DNA from: Paraburkholderia phenazinium | GTDB taxonomy: Bacteria > Pseudomonadota > Gammaproteobacteria > Burkholderiales > Burkholderiaceae | Direction: 5' to 3' | Assembly (NCBI RefSeq): GCF_900100735.1 | Contig: NZ_FNCJ01000009.1 | Location: 186,001 to 250,000, forward strand | Length of the DNA stretch: 64,000 bases | Part shown: positions 43,828-53,601 of the stretch, in pieces | Numbering within the stretch: the stretch's first letter is position 1 | Layout: the number at the start of each line of letters is the position of its first letter | Notes under the pieces: model-generated | Told to the model about the DNA's origin: nothing | Database searches by the model: none | Seen by the model: only the letters and a program-made list of their open reading frames with translations | Made by a program: the position numbers and the translations under genes

Positions 43828-44724
43828 TTACCCCTTCGTACTGCAATTGGCGTTCTGCAGGTCGAGAACATTGCCGTTGTTGTACTTTGCAATGATGTTG
43901 TGGAACAGCTTTGGATCGACCGATGAGAAGTAGCGCACCGGGTCTTTCTCGCTCGGCTGGGAGACCGTGTTGTATTCGTTCATGTCGAGCCGTGCGGATG
44001 ACGCCTTGACCTTTTCCACCCACGCGTTGAACTGCTCAGGGTTGGTGGCGAGTGCCCGGAACTTCATGTCGGAAAAGCCCCTGCCGCTGAAATTGGCCGA
44101 TACGCCGGCGTAGTCGCCCGCTTCATCCGCGATGAGATGCAACTGCGTCTGCATGCCGGCCATGGCGTAGATCTGGCTGCCCAGTTGCGGAATGAAGAAC
44201 GAGTTCATGACCGAGTCGGACGTGATCACGAAATTGACTGGCGTGCCCACCGGGAAGGCCAGTTGATTGACCGATGCAATGCCGAGGTCCGGATAAATGA
44301 AGAGCCATTTCCAGTCGAGCGCCACCACTTCGACCTTGATCGGCTTCACGGCCGACTGGATCGGCCGATAGGGATCGAGTTCGTGCGTGGTCCGCCATGT
44401 GAGCACCCCGAGACACAGGATGATGATGGACGGCACCGTCCAGATAACCACTTCAATCGCGGTGGAATGCGCCCATTTCGGCGCGTAGGTTGCTTTGCGG
44501 TTGCTGGCCCGGTAGCGCCAGGCAAACCAGAGGGTCATCAAGATGACCGGCACGACGACCAGCAGCATGGTGAACGTCGCTGTACCGATCAGCGCTTTCT
44601 CGGCCACCCCGATGCTGCCTTTCGGGTCGAGCACGTCAAGCTTGCTGCAGCCGGAAAGACATGCAGCCATTGCGGCCCCGAGGGGCAACCACACCCTGTT
44701 GTTAAGGACTCCCTTGTTCATCAT
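43828..44724 (-). CDS. cyoA: Cytochrome bo3 quinol oxidase subunit II
   Basis: The 298-residue lipoprotein has lipobox LSGC (Cys26), two TM helices and a periplasmic cupredoxin-like domain (about 120-290). The CuA cysteine pair is absent, which marks it as a quinol rather than a cytochrome c oxidase. VEVVALDWKWLFIYPDLGIA and NSFFIPQLGSQIYAMAGM are typical of CyoA. Start is one of two adjacent ATGs (44724 or 44721), with AGCAGG upstream. First gene of cyoABCD. Confidence 0.94.
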   Translation of the reverse strand: MMNKGVLNNRVWLPLGAAMAACLSGCSKLDVLDPKGSIGVAEKALIGTATFTMLLVVVPVILMTLWFAWRYRASNRKATYAPKWAHSTAIEVVIWTVPSIIILCLGVLTWRTTHELDPYRPIQSAVKPIKVEVVALDWKWLFIYPDLGIASVNQLAFPVGTPVNFVITSDSVMNSFFIPQLGSQIYAMAGMQTQLHLIADEAGDYAGVSANFSGRGFSDMKFRALATNPEQFNAWVEKVKASSARLDMNEYNTVSQPSEKDPVRYFSSVDPKLFHNIIAKYNNGNVLDLQNANCSTKG

Positions 44725-45172
44725 ATTTGCCTGCTTTTCATTGAGCCACCCCCGAAATCCGCTGCAGCTTCGCAACACCCAAACCACGCAGTTAAATGCG
44801 TACGCTGGCGGATTCTACGAGCGAAGGCTTAGGCGAAATTTGATCCTGGCCAAGGAACATGCAGAGGATTTGTCATTTTGTGTGGAGGCGGAAATGACGC
44901 GTGTGGGACGCGATGCTGCGAGGCGATTTGCGAGATGAAACTAATGCTCTAGCCAGGCGAAATTCGGCACGCGATAGACGTGCGCAGAGAGGAGACAGAT
45001 ACGCGTTTGCTGACAGGGTGTCTAGCGTGTCCGGCAGGAAGATTGACGCAGGATAAAACTGAAGGGAGATTGGAATGCGATTGAATCGCGTCACTGCAGG
45101 AGCCGCGTTGCCCTCATCATGAGATCATGAATGGAGACAACGCGGGTTACATCATGAGTCGGCTAGCGCCGC
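44725..45172. other. Gene-free interval upstream of cyoA
   Basis: These 448 bp separate cyoA from the ABC-F gene, which is also on the minus strand and ends at 45173. No credible coding frame or T-tailed hairpin was seen. TTGATCCTGGCCAA (44840-44853) loosely resembles an FNR half-palindrome but is not convincing. Confidence 0.5.
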
Positions 45173-46765
45173 TTACTGCACGCCCTGGCTCGCCAGGAAG
45201 TCCTCGTAATTACCACCAAAGTCATACAGCGTGCCATCCGTGCGCACTTCGATGATCCGGTTCGCCAGACCGCTCACAAACTCACGGTCGTGCGAGACGA
45301 AAATCAGCGTGCCTTCGTACTTGTCGAGGGCGATCTGCAGCGATTCAATCGACTCCATGTCCATGTGGTTGGTCGGCTCGTCCATCAGCAGCACGTTGTG
45401 GCGGCCCAGCATCAGCTTGCCCCAGATCATGCGGCCCTTCTCGCCACCCGAGAGCACCTTGACCGACTTGCGGATGTCGTCCGCATTGAACAGCAGCCGG
45501 CCCAGCGTGCCGCGCACCATCTGCTCGTCGTCGCCTTCCTGACGGTAACCGTCGATCCAGTCCATCAGCGTGACATCGTCCGGAAACTCTTCGTACGTGT
45601 CCTGCGGCATGTAGCCGACGTTCGCGTTTTCAGCCCACTTGACCGTGCCGTGATCCGTCGTCACGCCACCCTGCAGCGAACGCAGCAGCGTGGTCTTGCC
45701 GGCGCCGTTCTGGCCGATGATGGCGATCCGCTCACCCGGCTGCACGCTAATGCTGAAGTCGTTGAAAATCGTGCGCTCGTACTTCTTCGCGATCTTCTCC
45801 GCCACCACTGCGATGTTGTGCAGCTTCTTCTCGTATTCGAAGCGGATGAACGGGTTCTGCCGCGACGACGGCTTGAATTCCTCGATCTTGATCTTGTCGA
45901 TCATCTTCAAACGGCTGGTGGCCTGACGGGCCTTCGACTTGTTCGCCGAGAAGCGGCGCACGAAATCCTGCAGGTCGGCCACGCGTTCCTTCGCCTTGGC
46001 GTTGGCGTTCTGCTGGCGCTCGCGCGCCTGCGTGCTGGCCAGCATGTAGTCGTCGTAATTGCCCGGGTAGACCTTCAGCGTGCCGTAGTCCATGTCCGCC
46101 ATGTGCGTGCAGACCTGGTTCAGGAAGTGTCGATCGTGCGAGATGATAATCATCGTCGAGTTGTACTGGTTGAGCATGTCTTCCAGCCAACGGATCGAGT
46201 TGATGTCCAGGTTGTTGGTCGGCTCGTCCAGCAGCAGCACGTCCGGCTTCGAAAACAGCGCCTGCGCGAGCAGCACGCGCAGCTTCCAGCCCGGCGCCAC
46301 GTTGCTCATCGGGCCGTTGTGGTCTTCAATGGCGATGCCAATGCCGAGCAGCAGTTCGCCCGCACGCGCTTCGGCCGTGTAGCCGTCGTACTCGGCGAAC
46401 TTCGCTTCGAGTTCGGCGGCGTGCATGTAGTCGTCGTCGGTCGCGTCCGGATTCACGTAGATTGCATCGCGCTCGGTCATGGCGGCCCACATTTCGGCGT
46501 GGCCCATCATCACGACGTCGAGCACGCGCACGTCTTCGTACGCGAACTGATCCTGGCGCAGCTTACCGAGGCGCACATTCGGTTCGAGCATCACGTTGCC
46601 GGAGCTCGGTTCCAGATCGCTACCCAGGATCTTCATGAAGGTGGATTTGCCGCAGCCGTTCGCACCAATCAGGCCATAGCGGTTCCCTCCCCCGAATTTG
46701 ACCGAGATGTTCTCGAAGAGGGGCTTTGGCCCGAATTGCATGGTGATATTTGCGGTAGACAGCAC
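45173..46765 (-). CDS. ybiT: ABC-F ATPase, YbiT-type
   Basis: The 530-residue protein has two ABC cassettes without membrane spans: Walker A GANGCGKST and GQNGAGKTT, signature-like SNVAPGWKLRVLLAQ and LSGGEKGRMIWGK, and Walker B LLLDEPTNNLD and LLMDEPTNHMD, joined by the charged ABC-F linker. These proteins bind the ribosomal E site and relieve stalls. The start is revised to GTG 46765 with AAAGGA upstream, giving 530 residues and the YbiT N-terminus (LSTANITMQFGPKPLFENIS); the ATG at 46798 adds 11 non-family residues. Confidence 0.9.
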   Translation of the reverse strand: MLSTANITMQFGPKPLFENISVKFGGGNRYGLIGANGCGKSTFMKILGSDLEPSSGNVMLEPNVRLGKLRQDQFAYEDVRVLDVVMMGHAEMWAAMTERDAIYVNPDATDDDYMHAAELEAKFAEYDGYTAEARAGELLLGIGIAIEDHNGPMSNVAPGWKLRVLLAQALFSKPDVLLLDEPTNNLDINSIRWLEDMLNQYNSTMIIISHDRHFLNQVCTHMADMDYGTLKVYPGNYDDYMLASTQARERQQNANAKAKERVADLQDFVRRFSANKSKARQATSRLKMIDKIKIEEFKPSSRQNPFIRFEYEKKLHNIAVVAEKIAKKYERTIFNDFSISVQPGERIAIIGQNGAGKTTLLRSLQGGVTTDHGTVKWAENANVGYMPQDTYEEFPDDVTLMDWIDGYRQEGDDEQMVRGTLGRLLFNADDIRKSVKVLSGGEKGRMIWGKLMLGRHNVLLMDEPTNHMDMESIESLQIALDKYEGTLIFVSHDREFVSGLANRIIEVRTDGTLYDFGGNYEDFLASQGVQ

Positions 46766-46936
46766 GGCGCGTCCTTTGAATGAATTTGCGGCGAACAACC
46801 CATTATTTTAGCAGGTTATCAAGATGTTAGCCCGCATGCGGGTGCCTTGATGTCTTGCTGGGCCGATTCAGGCGTTCTTCATCCACCTTTCATCTATCGT
46901 TCATCATCCACGCGTCATCTACCGCTTATCCACCCT

Positions 46937-47905
46937 CTACCTGCCATCAGCCGGGCTGGAAACACCACGCGGCGTCTGCAGGACGTCGATAAACGCCGAC
47001 AGATCGGCCTCGGCGAGTCCCATTGCCGCGCCCAGCCGGAGCAATTGCTGGACGGTGGCGGAGACTGGCATCGGCGTGCCGGTTTCCCAAGCCGTCGCGG
47101 CGACCGTGTCGACATCCTTCTGAAAGGTCCTGAAGGCGCCGATCGGCGGCAAACCGGCTTGCGTCATGCGCGGCACGAAGGTTTGCAGCAGCACCGAGTC
47201 GGCCCAGCCGCCCGCGAGCGCTTCGGTGAGGCGCGCAGCGTCGATGCCGCTGCGCTGGGCGAGACTCACGGCTTCGGCGATAGCGGCAACGGTCGAGGTG
47301 ACGATGGCCTGATTGCAGAGTTTGGTGGTCTGGCCCGCGCCGACCGCGCCCATGTGAGTCACGCGCGCTGCATAGGCGCCGAGCAACGGCGTGACGGCGG
47401 CGACGTCCGCCGCTGCGCCGCCGGCCATCACGGCCAGCGTGCCGGCCACCGCGCCCGCCACGCCGCCGGAAACGGGCGCATCGACCCAGCCCACGCCGGC
47501 GGCCGCCGCGCGCTGCGCGAGCGCGCGCGTCGCCGCAGGCGGGATGCTCGAGTGATCGACGATCCAGCGCAGGCGCTTCGCGGCGCTGGCGTTTGCGCTG
47601 CGACTGTCGGCACCGGTGTCGCCGCCCTCGCCGCCTCTCCTGGCGCTATTGGCCTCGCCGCCCAGCACGCCCTCCGCGCCGAACACCACCTCCTCAACCG
47701 CCGCCGCGTCCGCCACGCACAGCAGCACCGCTTCGACGCGCCCGGCCAGTTCATGCGGCGTATCGACCACCCGCGCGCCCGCGTCGCGCAGCGCCTCGGC
47801 CTTGGCCCGCGTACGGTTCCAGACATGCACGGCGTGTCCCGCGCGCAGCAAATGCCGAATCATCGGCGCGCCCATCAGGCCGGGGCCGCAAAAACCAATT
47901 TCCAC
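46937..47905 (-). CDS. Beta-hydroxyacid dehydrogenase (3-hydroxyisobutyrate dehydrogenase-like)
   Basis: The 322-residue oxidoreductase has the dinucleotide motif IGFCGPGLMGAPM at the N-terminus, the substrate loop VDAPVSGGVAGA (141-152) and the catalytic lysine Lys195 in GAGQTTKLCNQ. It belongs with 3-hydroxyisobutyrate/tartronate semialdehyde reductases. Residues of about 83-111 are an unusual Gly/Ala/Ser-rich insertion (GEANSARRGGEGGDTGADSR). GTG 47905 begins the family; the frame is open to 48109, through the dodecin promoter. Substrate is not readable. Confidence 0.85.
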   Translation of the reverse strand: MEIGFCGPGLMGAPMIRHLLRAGHAVHVWNRTRAKAEALRDAGARVVDTPHELAGRVEAVLLCVADAAAVEEVVFGAEGVLGGEANSARRGGEGGDTGADSRSANASAAKRLRWIVDHSSIPPAATRALAQRAAAAGVGWVDAPVSGGVAGAVAGTLAVMAGGAAADVAAVTPLLGAYAARVTHMGAVGAGQTTKLCNQAIVTSTVAAIAEAVSLAQRSGIDAARLTEALAGGWADSVLLQTFVPRMTQAGLPPIGAFRTFQKDVDTVAATAWETGTPMPVSATVQQLLRLGAAMGLAEADLSAFIDVLQTPRGVSSPADGR

Positions 47906-48094
47906 TCTGATTGCCTCGCGATGAAGTTGTATTGGCACATCGGGGCTGCCGCTCCCGCGAACCCCGCTCCCGATCATACCGGCCCGCCTTCCTGCGGACA
48001 TACCGGGCACGCGATGTGCATCATGAACCGGCAGCGCGCATGGGGCGCGATTGCCTATACTTTTTTCACACACCTGAAGAAGAAGGAGGAGAAC

Positions 48095-48304
48095 ATGTCG
48101 AAAGACCACGTCTACAAGCAGATCGAGTTGACCGGCTCATCCACCAAGTCGAGCGACGACGCGGTGCGCACCGCGATTGAAAAGGCATCCAAGACTCTGC
48201 GCAATCTACACTGGTTCGAAGTGACCGAAACGCGGGGCCAGATCGAAGAGGACAAGGTCGTCCATTGGCAGGTGACCATCAAGGTCGGTCTGCGGATCGA
48301 ATAG
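48095..48304 (+). CDS. Dodecin, flavin-binding protein
   Basis: The 69-residue protein matches dodecin: VYKQIELTGSSTKSSDDAVR, a single helix IEKASKTLRNLHWFEVTETR with Trp40 for flavin stacking, and WQVTIKVGLRIE with the conserved Gln59. Twelve subunits form a hollow shell that stores FMN or riboflavin. AAGGAGGAG precedes the ATG at 48095. A hairpin lies 30 bp after the stop. Confidence 0.95.
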   Translation: MSKDHVYKQIELTGSSTKSSDDAVRTAIEKASKTLRNLHWFEVTETRGQIEEDKVVHWQVTIKVGLRIE

Positions 48305-48333
48305 GCATCGTCAGCAAAAACCAGACGCAAAAA

Positions 48334-48360
48334 AAGCTGCGTCCGCGAGGACGCAGCCTT
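48334..48360. terminator. Bidirectional terminator between dodecin and the BMP gene
   Basis: GCTGCGTCC (48336-48344) and GGACGCAGC (48349-48357) pair around GCGA. A run of A (48329-48335) and T-rich 3' flank give tails on both strands, fitting the convergent genes. Confidence 0.8.
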
Positions 48361-48414
48361 TAAAGCAGCGGCTCTTCGACCGCCGCCTGGTCGATCAGCC
48401 AGCGCGCACGGCAA

Positions 48415-49509
48415 TCACTTCGGCAGCGCGCCGTCCACACCCTCGACGTACCAGTTCAGACGCTGCAGTTCGGGATCGGCCAGGGTCTTGCCCGCCGGCA
48501 CCTTCACGTCGCCCGCCTGGTCCTTGATCGGGCCGGTGAACACATCCCATTTGCCGCTCGCGATCTGGTCGCGCTTCGCCGCGACGTCCTTCAACGCGTT
48601 AGCCGGAATCGCCGACGTGTTCAGGTCATCGAGGCTCACAGCCTTCTGCGGAATGCCCCACCACACCGGATCGTTCTTCCACTTGCCGTCCAGCACCTGC
48701 TGGACCACCGCGGTGTAGTACACACCCCAGTTGCCAACCACCGAACCCAGGTGTGCGTCAGGACCGAACTTCTTCATGTCCGAATCCCAGCCGAACGCAT
48801 GGACATGCTTTTCCGAAGCCGTTGCCAGCGTCGCGCTCGAATCGGTGTTCTGCAGCAGCACGTCGGCACCCTGGCCGATCAACGTTTCCGCCGCCTGCTT
48901 TTCCTTGCCCGGATCGAACCAGCTATTGATCCAGATGACCTTGGTATGGATCTTCGGATTCACCGAACGCGCACCAAGCGTGTACGCGTTGATGTTGCGG
49001 ACCACTTCGGGGATCGGTACCGAGGCGACAAAACCCAGCACGTTGGTCTTCGTTACGTAGCCAGCGGCGACGCCGGCCAGGTACGCGCCCTGATACATCC
49101 GCACGTCATAGGTACCGAAGTTCGGCGCCTTCTTGTAGCCGGTCGCGTGCAGGAACACCGTGTCCGGGAAATCCTTCGCCACCTTCAGTTCGAAGTCCTG
49201 GTAACCGAAGCTCGAACCGATAATGATCTTGTTGCCCTTGTTCGCCAGATCGCGAAACACACGCTCCGAGTCGGCCGATTCCGGCACGTTCTCGACCCGC
49301 GTGATCTTGATCTTGTTGCCGAACTTCGCTTCGACTTCCTTCGAGCCCTGGTCGTGCGCATAGGTCCAGCCGGCGTCCCCTGGGTTGCCGAGGTAGACGA
49401 ATGCCACACCCGGCGCGTCTGCAGCCTGCGCGGTTTGCGACAGCGTTACGCCGAGGCCGAGCGAGACGGCCCCCAGCGCCGCGGCGGTCAGCAGATTTCT
49501 TCTCTTCAT
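48415..49509 (-). CDS. BMP-family ABC transporter substrate-binding protein
   Basis: The 364-residue periplasmic protein has a signal peptide (MKRRNLLTAAALGAVSLGLG, cleavage near AQAAD) without a lipobox cysteine, and the Bmp/PnrA domain: VAFVYLGNPGDAGWTYAHDQG, NKIIIGSSFGYQDFELKVA, GTYDVRMYQGAYLAGVAAGY and GWDSDMKKFGPDAHLGS. Family members bind nucleosides or purines. It is first in an operon with two permeases and a dual ATPase, and the purine-degradation genes nearby support a purine or nucleoside ligand. Confidence 0.92.
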   Translation of the reverse strand: MKRRNLLTAAALGAVSLGLGVTLSQTAQAADAPGVAFVYLGNPGDAGWTYAHDQGSKEVEAKFGNKIKITRVENVPESADSERVFRDLANKGNKIIIGSSFGYQDFELKVAKDFPDTVFLHATGYKKAPNFGTYDVRMYQGAYLAGVAAGYVTKTNVLGFVASVPIPEVVRNINAYTLGARSVNPKIHTKVIWINSWFDPGKEKQAAETLIGQGADVLLQNTDSSATLATASEKHVHAFGWDSDMKKFGPDAHLGSVVGNWGVYYTAVVQQVLDGKWKNDPVWWGIPQKAVSLDDLNTSAIPANALKDVAAKRDQIASGKWDVFTGPIKDQAGDVKVPAGKTLADPELQRLNWYVEGVDGALPK

Positions 49510-49629
49510 GTTTTCTCCTGTCGTGTGATTGATTCGTTCGAACCGGGTGTTTAAACCACGTATCCGGCTCGTGCGTGTTGCATGTGTGTTGCGTATGGCG
49601 TGAATCTGAAACCTGACCGCGTGGCCCCG

Positions 49630-50559
49630 CTATCCCGCTGCAAAGAAAGGCTTGCCAAGCGAGGCCGGTGCATTCAGGCGAATGGTGTTCGGATTGCGCG
49701 AGATCAGCACCAGCACGGCGATCGTCGCGACGTATGGCAGCATTGCGAGGAACTGCGTCGGCACCGGCACACCGATCGCTTGCGCGTAAAACTGCAGACC
49801 GGTCACCGCACCGAACAGCAGCGCGCCGATCAGGAGACGCCCCGGACGCCACGTCGAGAACACCACCAGCGCGAGCGCGATCCAGCCGCGGCCTGAAGTA
49901 AGCTGCTCCTGCCACAAATGCAGGTTGACGATCGAGTAGTAGCCGCCCGCCAGCCCCGCCATGCCGCCGCCAAACGCGACCGCCCCGTAGCGCACGCCGA
50001 TCACCGGAAAGCCCACCGAGTGCGCCACCTGCGGCGACTCGCCGACCGAACGCAACACGAGACCCGCACGGGTGCGGTACAGAAACCAGCCCACTACGGC
50101 GAACATGACGAAGGCGAGGTAATCGAGCGGCGTCAGACTGAAGAAGGCCACGCCGAGCACCGGAATCTTCGAGAGCAGCGGAATCGTCCACGTGTCGATC
50201 GAGGCACGCACCGCCGCCGACGTATAAGGTTTGCCGACATAAGCCGACAGCCCGATCCCGAAGATCGTCAGGGAAAGGCCGGTGGCAACCTGATTGGCGA
50301 GCATGGTCAGCGTGAGGAAGCCGAACAGCAGCGACATGGCAAGCCCCGCCGCAATCGACGCCAGCACGCCGAGCCACGGCTCGCCGGTAATGGCAGTGAC
50401 CGCATAGCCGCTGACGGCGCCCATCAGCATCATGCCTTCCACGCCAAGATTCAGGACCCCCGATTTCTCAGTGACGAGTTCGCCCACGCCCGCAAACATC
50501 AGCGGAATCGCGGCGGTGACGGCGCTCGAGGTGAGCGCGCTAGCTTGTTGAATATCCAT
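49630..50559 (-). CDS. BMP-type ABC transporter permease 1
   Basis: The 309-residue permease has about eight TM helices and the branched family start LTSSAVTAAIPLMFAGVGELVTEKSGVLNLGVEGMM, as in YufQ/NupQ-type nucleoside permeases. It forms the channel with the adjacent larger permease, 29 bp upstream in the transcript. Confidence 0.92.
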   Translation of the reverse strand: MDIQQASALTSSAVTAAIPLMFAGVGELVTEKSGVLNLGVEGMMLMGAVSGYAVTAITGEPWLGVLASIAAGLAMSLLFGFLTLTMLANQVATGLSLTIFGIGLSAYVGKPYTSAAVRASIDTWTIPLLSKIPVLGVAFFSLTPLDYLAFVMFAVVGWFLYRTRAGLVLRSVGESPQVAHSVGFPVIGVRYGAVAFGGGMAGLAGGYYSIVNLHLWQEQLTSGRGWIALALVVFSTWRPGRLLIGALLFGAVTGLQFYAQAIGVPVPTQFLAMLPYVATIAVLVLISRNPNTIRLNAPASLGKPFFAAG

Positions 50560-50588
50560 AAGGCCGGGTCGGGGAAAATCAGTGGGCG

Positions 50589-51695
50589 TTAGTTCGCGTG
50601 GGCTGCGGTAGTACGGCGGCGCACGCGGTAGTTCACAAACAGGTCGGCGCCCAGCAGGCAGAACAGCAGCAGCCCCTGGAACACCCCGGAGAGCGCCTGC
50701 GGCAACTGCATGGAGGTCTGCACTGCTTCACCGCCCAGATACAGCAGCGCCATCAAGAGGCTCGCCAGCACAATGCCAATCGGATGCAGGCGGCCCACGA
50801 ACACGACGATGATCGCCGTGAAGCCGTAGCCGGGCGACCAGGTCGCCTGCAACTGGCCGATCGGCCCGGCGATTTCCCCCATGCCGGCCAGACCCGCGAG
50901 ACCGCCGCTGATGAGCAGCGATGTCCAGATGGTCTTCTTGTCCGAGAAACCGGCATAGCGCGCCGCGAGCGGAGCGAGGCCGCCCACGTTCATGCGGAAA
51001 CCGGCGAAGCTCTTGCGCATGAACAGCCACACGAGTGGAATCGCCATGAGCGTGACGAAGATCGACGCATTCAGACGCGTGCCGCGCAGGAATTTCCAGT
51101 GCCAGTCGCCGGAAAACGTCGGGTATAAGGCGTCGCCGCTGAACATCTCGGAGAGCGGGAAGTTCATACCTTGCGGATCGCGCCACGGACCGCTCACCAG
51201 ATAGATCAGCAACTGCGTCGCCACGTAGGTGAGCATCAGGCTCGTCAGGATTTCGTTGGTGTTGTAGCGGCTCTTCAGAAACGCGGGGATCGCCGCCCAC
51301 ACCATGCCGCCGACGACACCCGCCAGCATCATGGTCGGCAGAATCCACCAGCCGCTTGCCTGGTCGAAATAGATCGCGACGCCGCTTGCCGCAATACCGC
51401 CGAGCAGCATCTGCCCTTCGGCGCCGATGTTCCAGACGTTAGCCCGATAGCCGATGGCGAGCCCGAGCCCAATCAGGCACAGAGGCGACGCTTTGAGCAG
51501 CAGTTCGGACCAGCCATTCACATCGGAAAGCGGTTCGATAAAGAAGGCGTGCATCGCCGCCAGCGGGTCGCGGCCGACGAGGCCGAAAATCACGAAGCCA
51601 ATTGCGAGCGTAAGCAGTGCGGCGATCAGCGGCACGGCAAGCTGCATCGAACGCGAGGGCGCAGTGCGGGCTTCGAGTCGGTAAGGAAAGGTCAT
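50589..51695 (-). CDS. BMP-type ABC transporter permease 2
   Basis: The 368-residue permease resembles YufP/NupP: an N-terminal TM, LKASPLCLIGLGLAIGYRANVWNIGAEGQM, and later GETAGP-like regions GLAGMGEIAGPIGQL. It partners permease 1. It lies 47 bp after the ATPase gene in the direction of transcription. Confidence 0.92.
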   Translation of the reverse strand: MTFPYRLEARTAPSRSMQLAVPLIAALLTLAIGFVIFGLVGRDPLAAMHAFFIEPLSDVNGWSELLLKASPLCLIGLGLAIGYRANVWNIGAEGQMLLGGIAASGVAIYFDQASGWWILPTMMLAGVVGGMVWAAIPAFLKSRYNTNEILTSLMLTYVATQLLIYLVSGPWRDPQGMNFPLSEMFSGDALYPTFSGDWHWKFLRGTRLNASIFVTLMAIPLVWLFMRKSFAGFRMNVGGLAPLAARYAGFSDKKTIWTSLLISGGLAGLAGMGEIAGPIGQLQATWSPGYGFTAIIVVFVGRLHPIGIVLASLLMALLYLGGEAVQTSMQLPQALSGVFQGLLLFCLLGADLFVNYRVRRRTTAAHAN

Positions 51696-51742
51696 AAGTC
51701 TGCGTGTGGTCTCAATTTGGAGCGTGGGGCTGCGGTGTGTGC

Positions 51743-53347
51743 TCAGGCGTGCGCCGGTTCTTCAGGCGAAGGCGCCGCGCCCTCTTCCCGGCCGCCAAAC
51801 AGGCCCGCCATCCATCTGCCGATCTCCTCGGCGTTGGTTTCGCCGGTGACGCGCACGGGCGACAGGCGGCCGCGCGCGAGCACCGCGATGCGGTCGCAGA
51901 TATCGAACAGCTCTTCGAGTTCTTCGGAGATCACCAGGATCGCGACGCCGCGTGCCGACAGATCCAGCAACTGCTGGCGAATGAACGCGGCGGCGCCGAC
52001 ATCGACGCCCCAGGTGGGCTGCGCGACCACCAGCACCTTCGGCGCTTGCAGAATCTCGCGTCCCACGATGTACTTCTGCAGATTGCCGCCCGACAGGCTT
52101 TGCGCGAGCGCTTCAGTGCCGCCGCAACGCACGTCGAACGCGTCGATGCATTTCTTTGCAAAGGTGCGCATTGCACCGGCCTTGATCCAGCCGGACTGCA
52201 CCATCTTCTGACGATGCCCCGTCAGCAACGCGTTTTCCGCGAGCGTCATGGCCGGCACCGCGCCACGGCCCAGGCGCTCCTCCGGCACAAAGCCGAAGCC
52301 GAGCGAGCGGCGTCCGCCTGCGCCGAGCTTGCCAGCAGGCTTGCCGCAGATCGTGATCGCATCGGCGCTCACCCCGCGCTGCTCGCCGGACAGCGCCGCC
52401 AGCAACTCGGCCTGGCCATTGCCCGAAACACCTGCAATGCCGAATATCTCGCCGGCATGCACGCTGAACGACACGTCGTCGAGCGAGGTGCCGAACGGAT
52501 CGTCGCTCGCGGCCGACAGATGCTTCACATCGAGCAGCACATCGCCCGGCGTATGGGTGCGGCGCGTGTAATCCGGCAACGAATGGCCGACCATCAGTTG
52601 TGCAAGCGACGCATGCGTCTCTTCGCGCGGCGTCACATGACCGGTTACGCGACCGCCGCGCATTACTGTGGCGGTGTCGCACAGCTCCTGGATTTCGTCG
52701 AGCTTGTGGCTGATATAGAGAATGCTGCAGCCTTCGGCTGCGAGCCGGCGCAATGTTTCGAACAGCTTACGGACCGCCTGCGGCGTGAGCACCGAAGTCG
52801 GTTCGTCCATGATCAAGAGACGCGGGTTCTGCAGCAGGCAGCGCACGATCTCGACGCGCTGCCGCTCGCCCACCGTCAGGCTATGCACGTGGCGCTGCGG
52901 ATCGATATCGAGCCCGTAATCCGCCGACACCTCGCGGATGCGCCTGGCGAGCGTCTTCAGATCGAACGGTTCATCGAGCGCGAGCGCAATGTTCTCGCCC
53001 ACCGTCAGCGTCTCGAACAACGAGAAATGCTGGAACACCATGCCGATGCCAAGCTTGCGTGCAGCAGCCGGGCTCGCGATTTCGACCGCTTGTCCTTCCC
53101 AGCGGATCTCGCCGGCGTCAGGACGCACCGCGCCGTAGATGATCTTCATCAGCGTGCTCTTGCCCGCGCCGTTTTCGCCGAGCACGGCGTGAATCTCACC
53201 GGGCGCGACTGTGAGCGTCACGTCGTCGTTCGCCTTGACGGCCGGATATTGCTTGCTGATGCCCGCCAGCACGAGGCGCGGCACGACCGCCGGCCCGCCT
53301 GCGGGATGCGCGGCGGCATCGCCGTGATAAGAAGAAGAGTCGCCCAT
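51743..53347 (-). CDS. Dual-domain ABC ATPase of the BMP-type importer
   Basis: The 534-residue ATPase has two cassettes, as in RbsA and YufO. The first has Walker A GENGAGKSTL, Q-loop FQHFSLFETL, signature LTVGERQRVEI and Walker B LLIMDEPTSVL. The second has a degenerate Walker A (GVSGNGQAEL) and signature LSGGNLQKYIVGREI. The ATG at 53347 is used; a TTG at 53383 would add 12 residues. It is the first gene of the transport operon and energises both permeases. The region upstream is shared with a divergent LysR gene. Confidence 0.93.
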   Translation of the reverse strand: MGDSSSYHGDAAAHPAGGPAVVPRLVLAGISKQYPAVKANDDVTLTVAPGEIHAVLGENGAGKSTLMKIIYGAVRPDAGEIRWEGQAVEIASPAAARKLGIGMVFQHFSLFETLTVGENIALALDEPFDLKTLARRIREVSADYGLDIDPQRHVHSLTVGERQRVEIVRCLLQNPRLLIMDEPTSVLTPQAVRKLFETLRRLAAEGCSILYISHKLDEIQELCDTATVMRGGRVTGHVTPREETHASLAQLMVGHSLPDYTRRTHTPGDVLLDVKHLSAASDDPFGTSLDDVSFSVHAGEIFGIAGVSGNGQAELLAALSGEQRGVSADAITICGKPAGKLGAGGRRSLGFGFVPEERLGRGAVPAMTLAENALLTGHRQKMVQSGWIKAGAMRTFAKKCIDAFDVRCGGTEALAQSLSGGNLQKYIVGREILQAPKVLVVAQPTWGVDVGAAAFIRQQLLDLSARGVAILVISEELEELFDICDRIAVLARGRLSPVRVTGETNAEEIGRWMAGLFGGREEGAAPSPEEPAHA

Positions 53348-53601
53348 GAGTTTCCGTAATGCTTCAGTGACTGCCTGTTGCAACGAAGCGGCGCGCCCCG
53401 GTCCAGTGCGCCACGCCTGCGTCTTAGCGAAATGACAATACCTAATTCGACCCTCTCAGTCGAGCCGCCAAAATTCCCCGCAAACCCGCGCCAGCACGTG
53501 CTGTGCGGGTATCCCTCTCTTGACGCATCTTTGTGTTCATATTAAAAGTCATATACCCCCACGCCCGTTCGATCAGCCAGAACATATATTTCGGAGAAGT
53601 C

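Noticed and set aside
44840..44853. FNR box upstream of cyoA
   Set aside because: TTGATCCTGGCCAA matches only part of TTGAT-N4-ATCAA and is more than 110 bp upstream; too weak to list.
49106..50377. 423-codon frame spanning the BMP gene, spacer and permease
   Set aside because: It is an out-of-frame shadow on the same strand; the BMP and permease genes account for the region.
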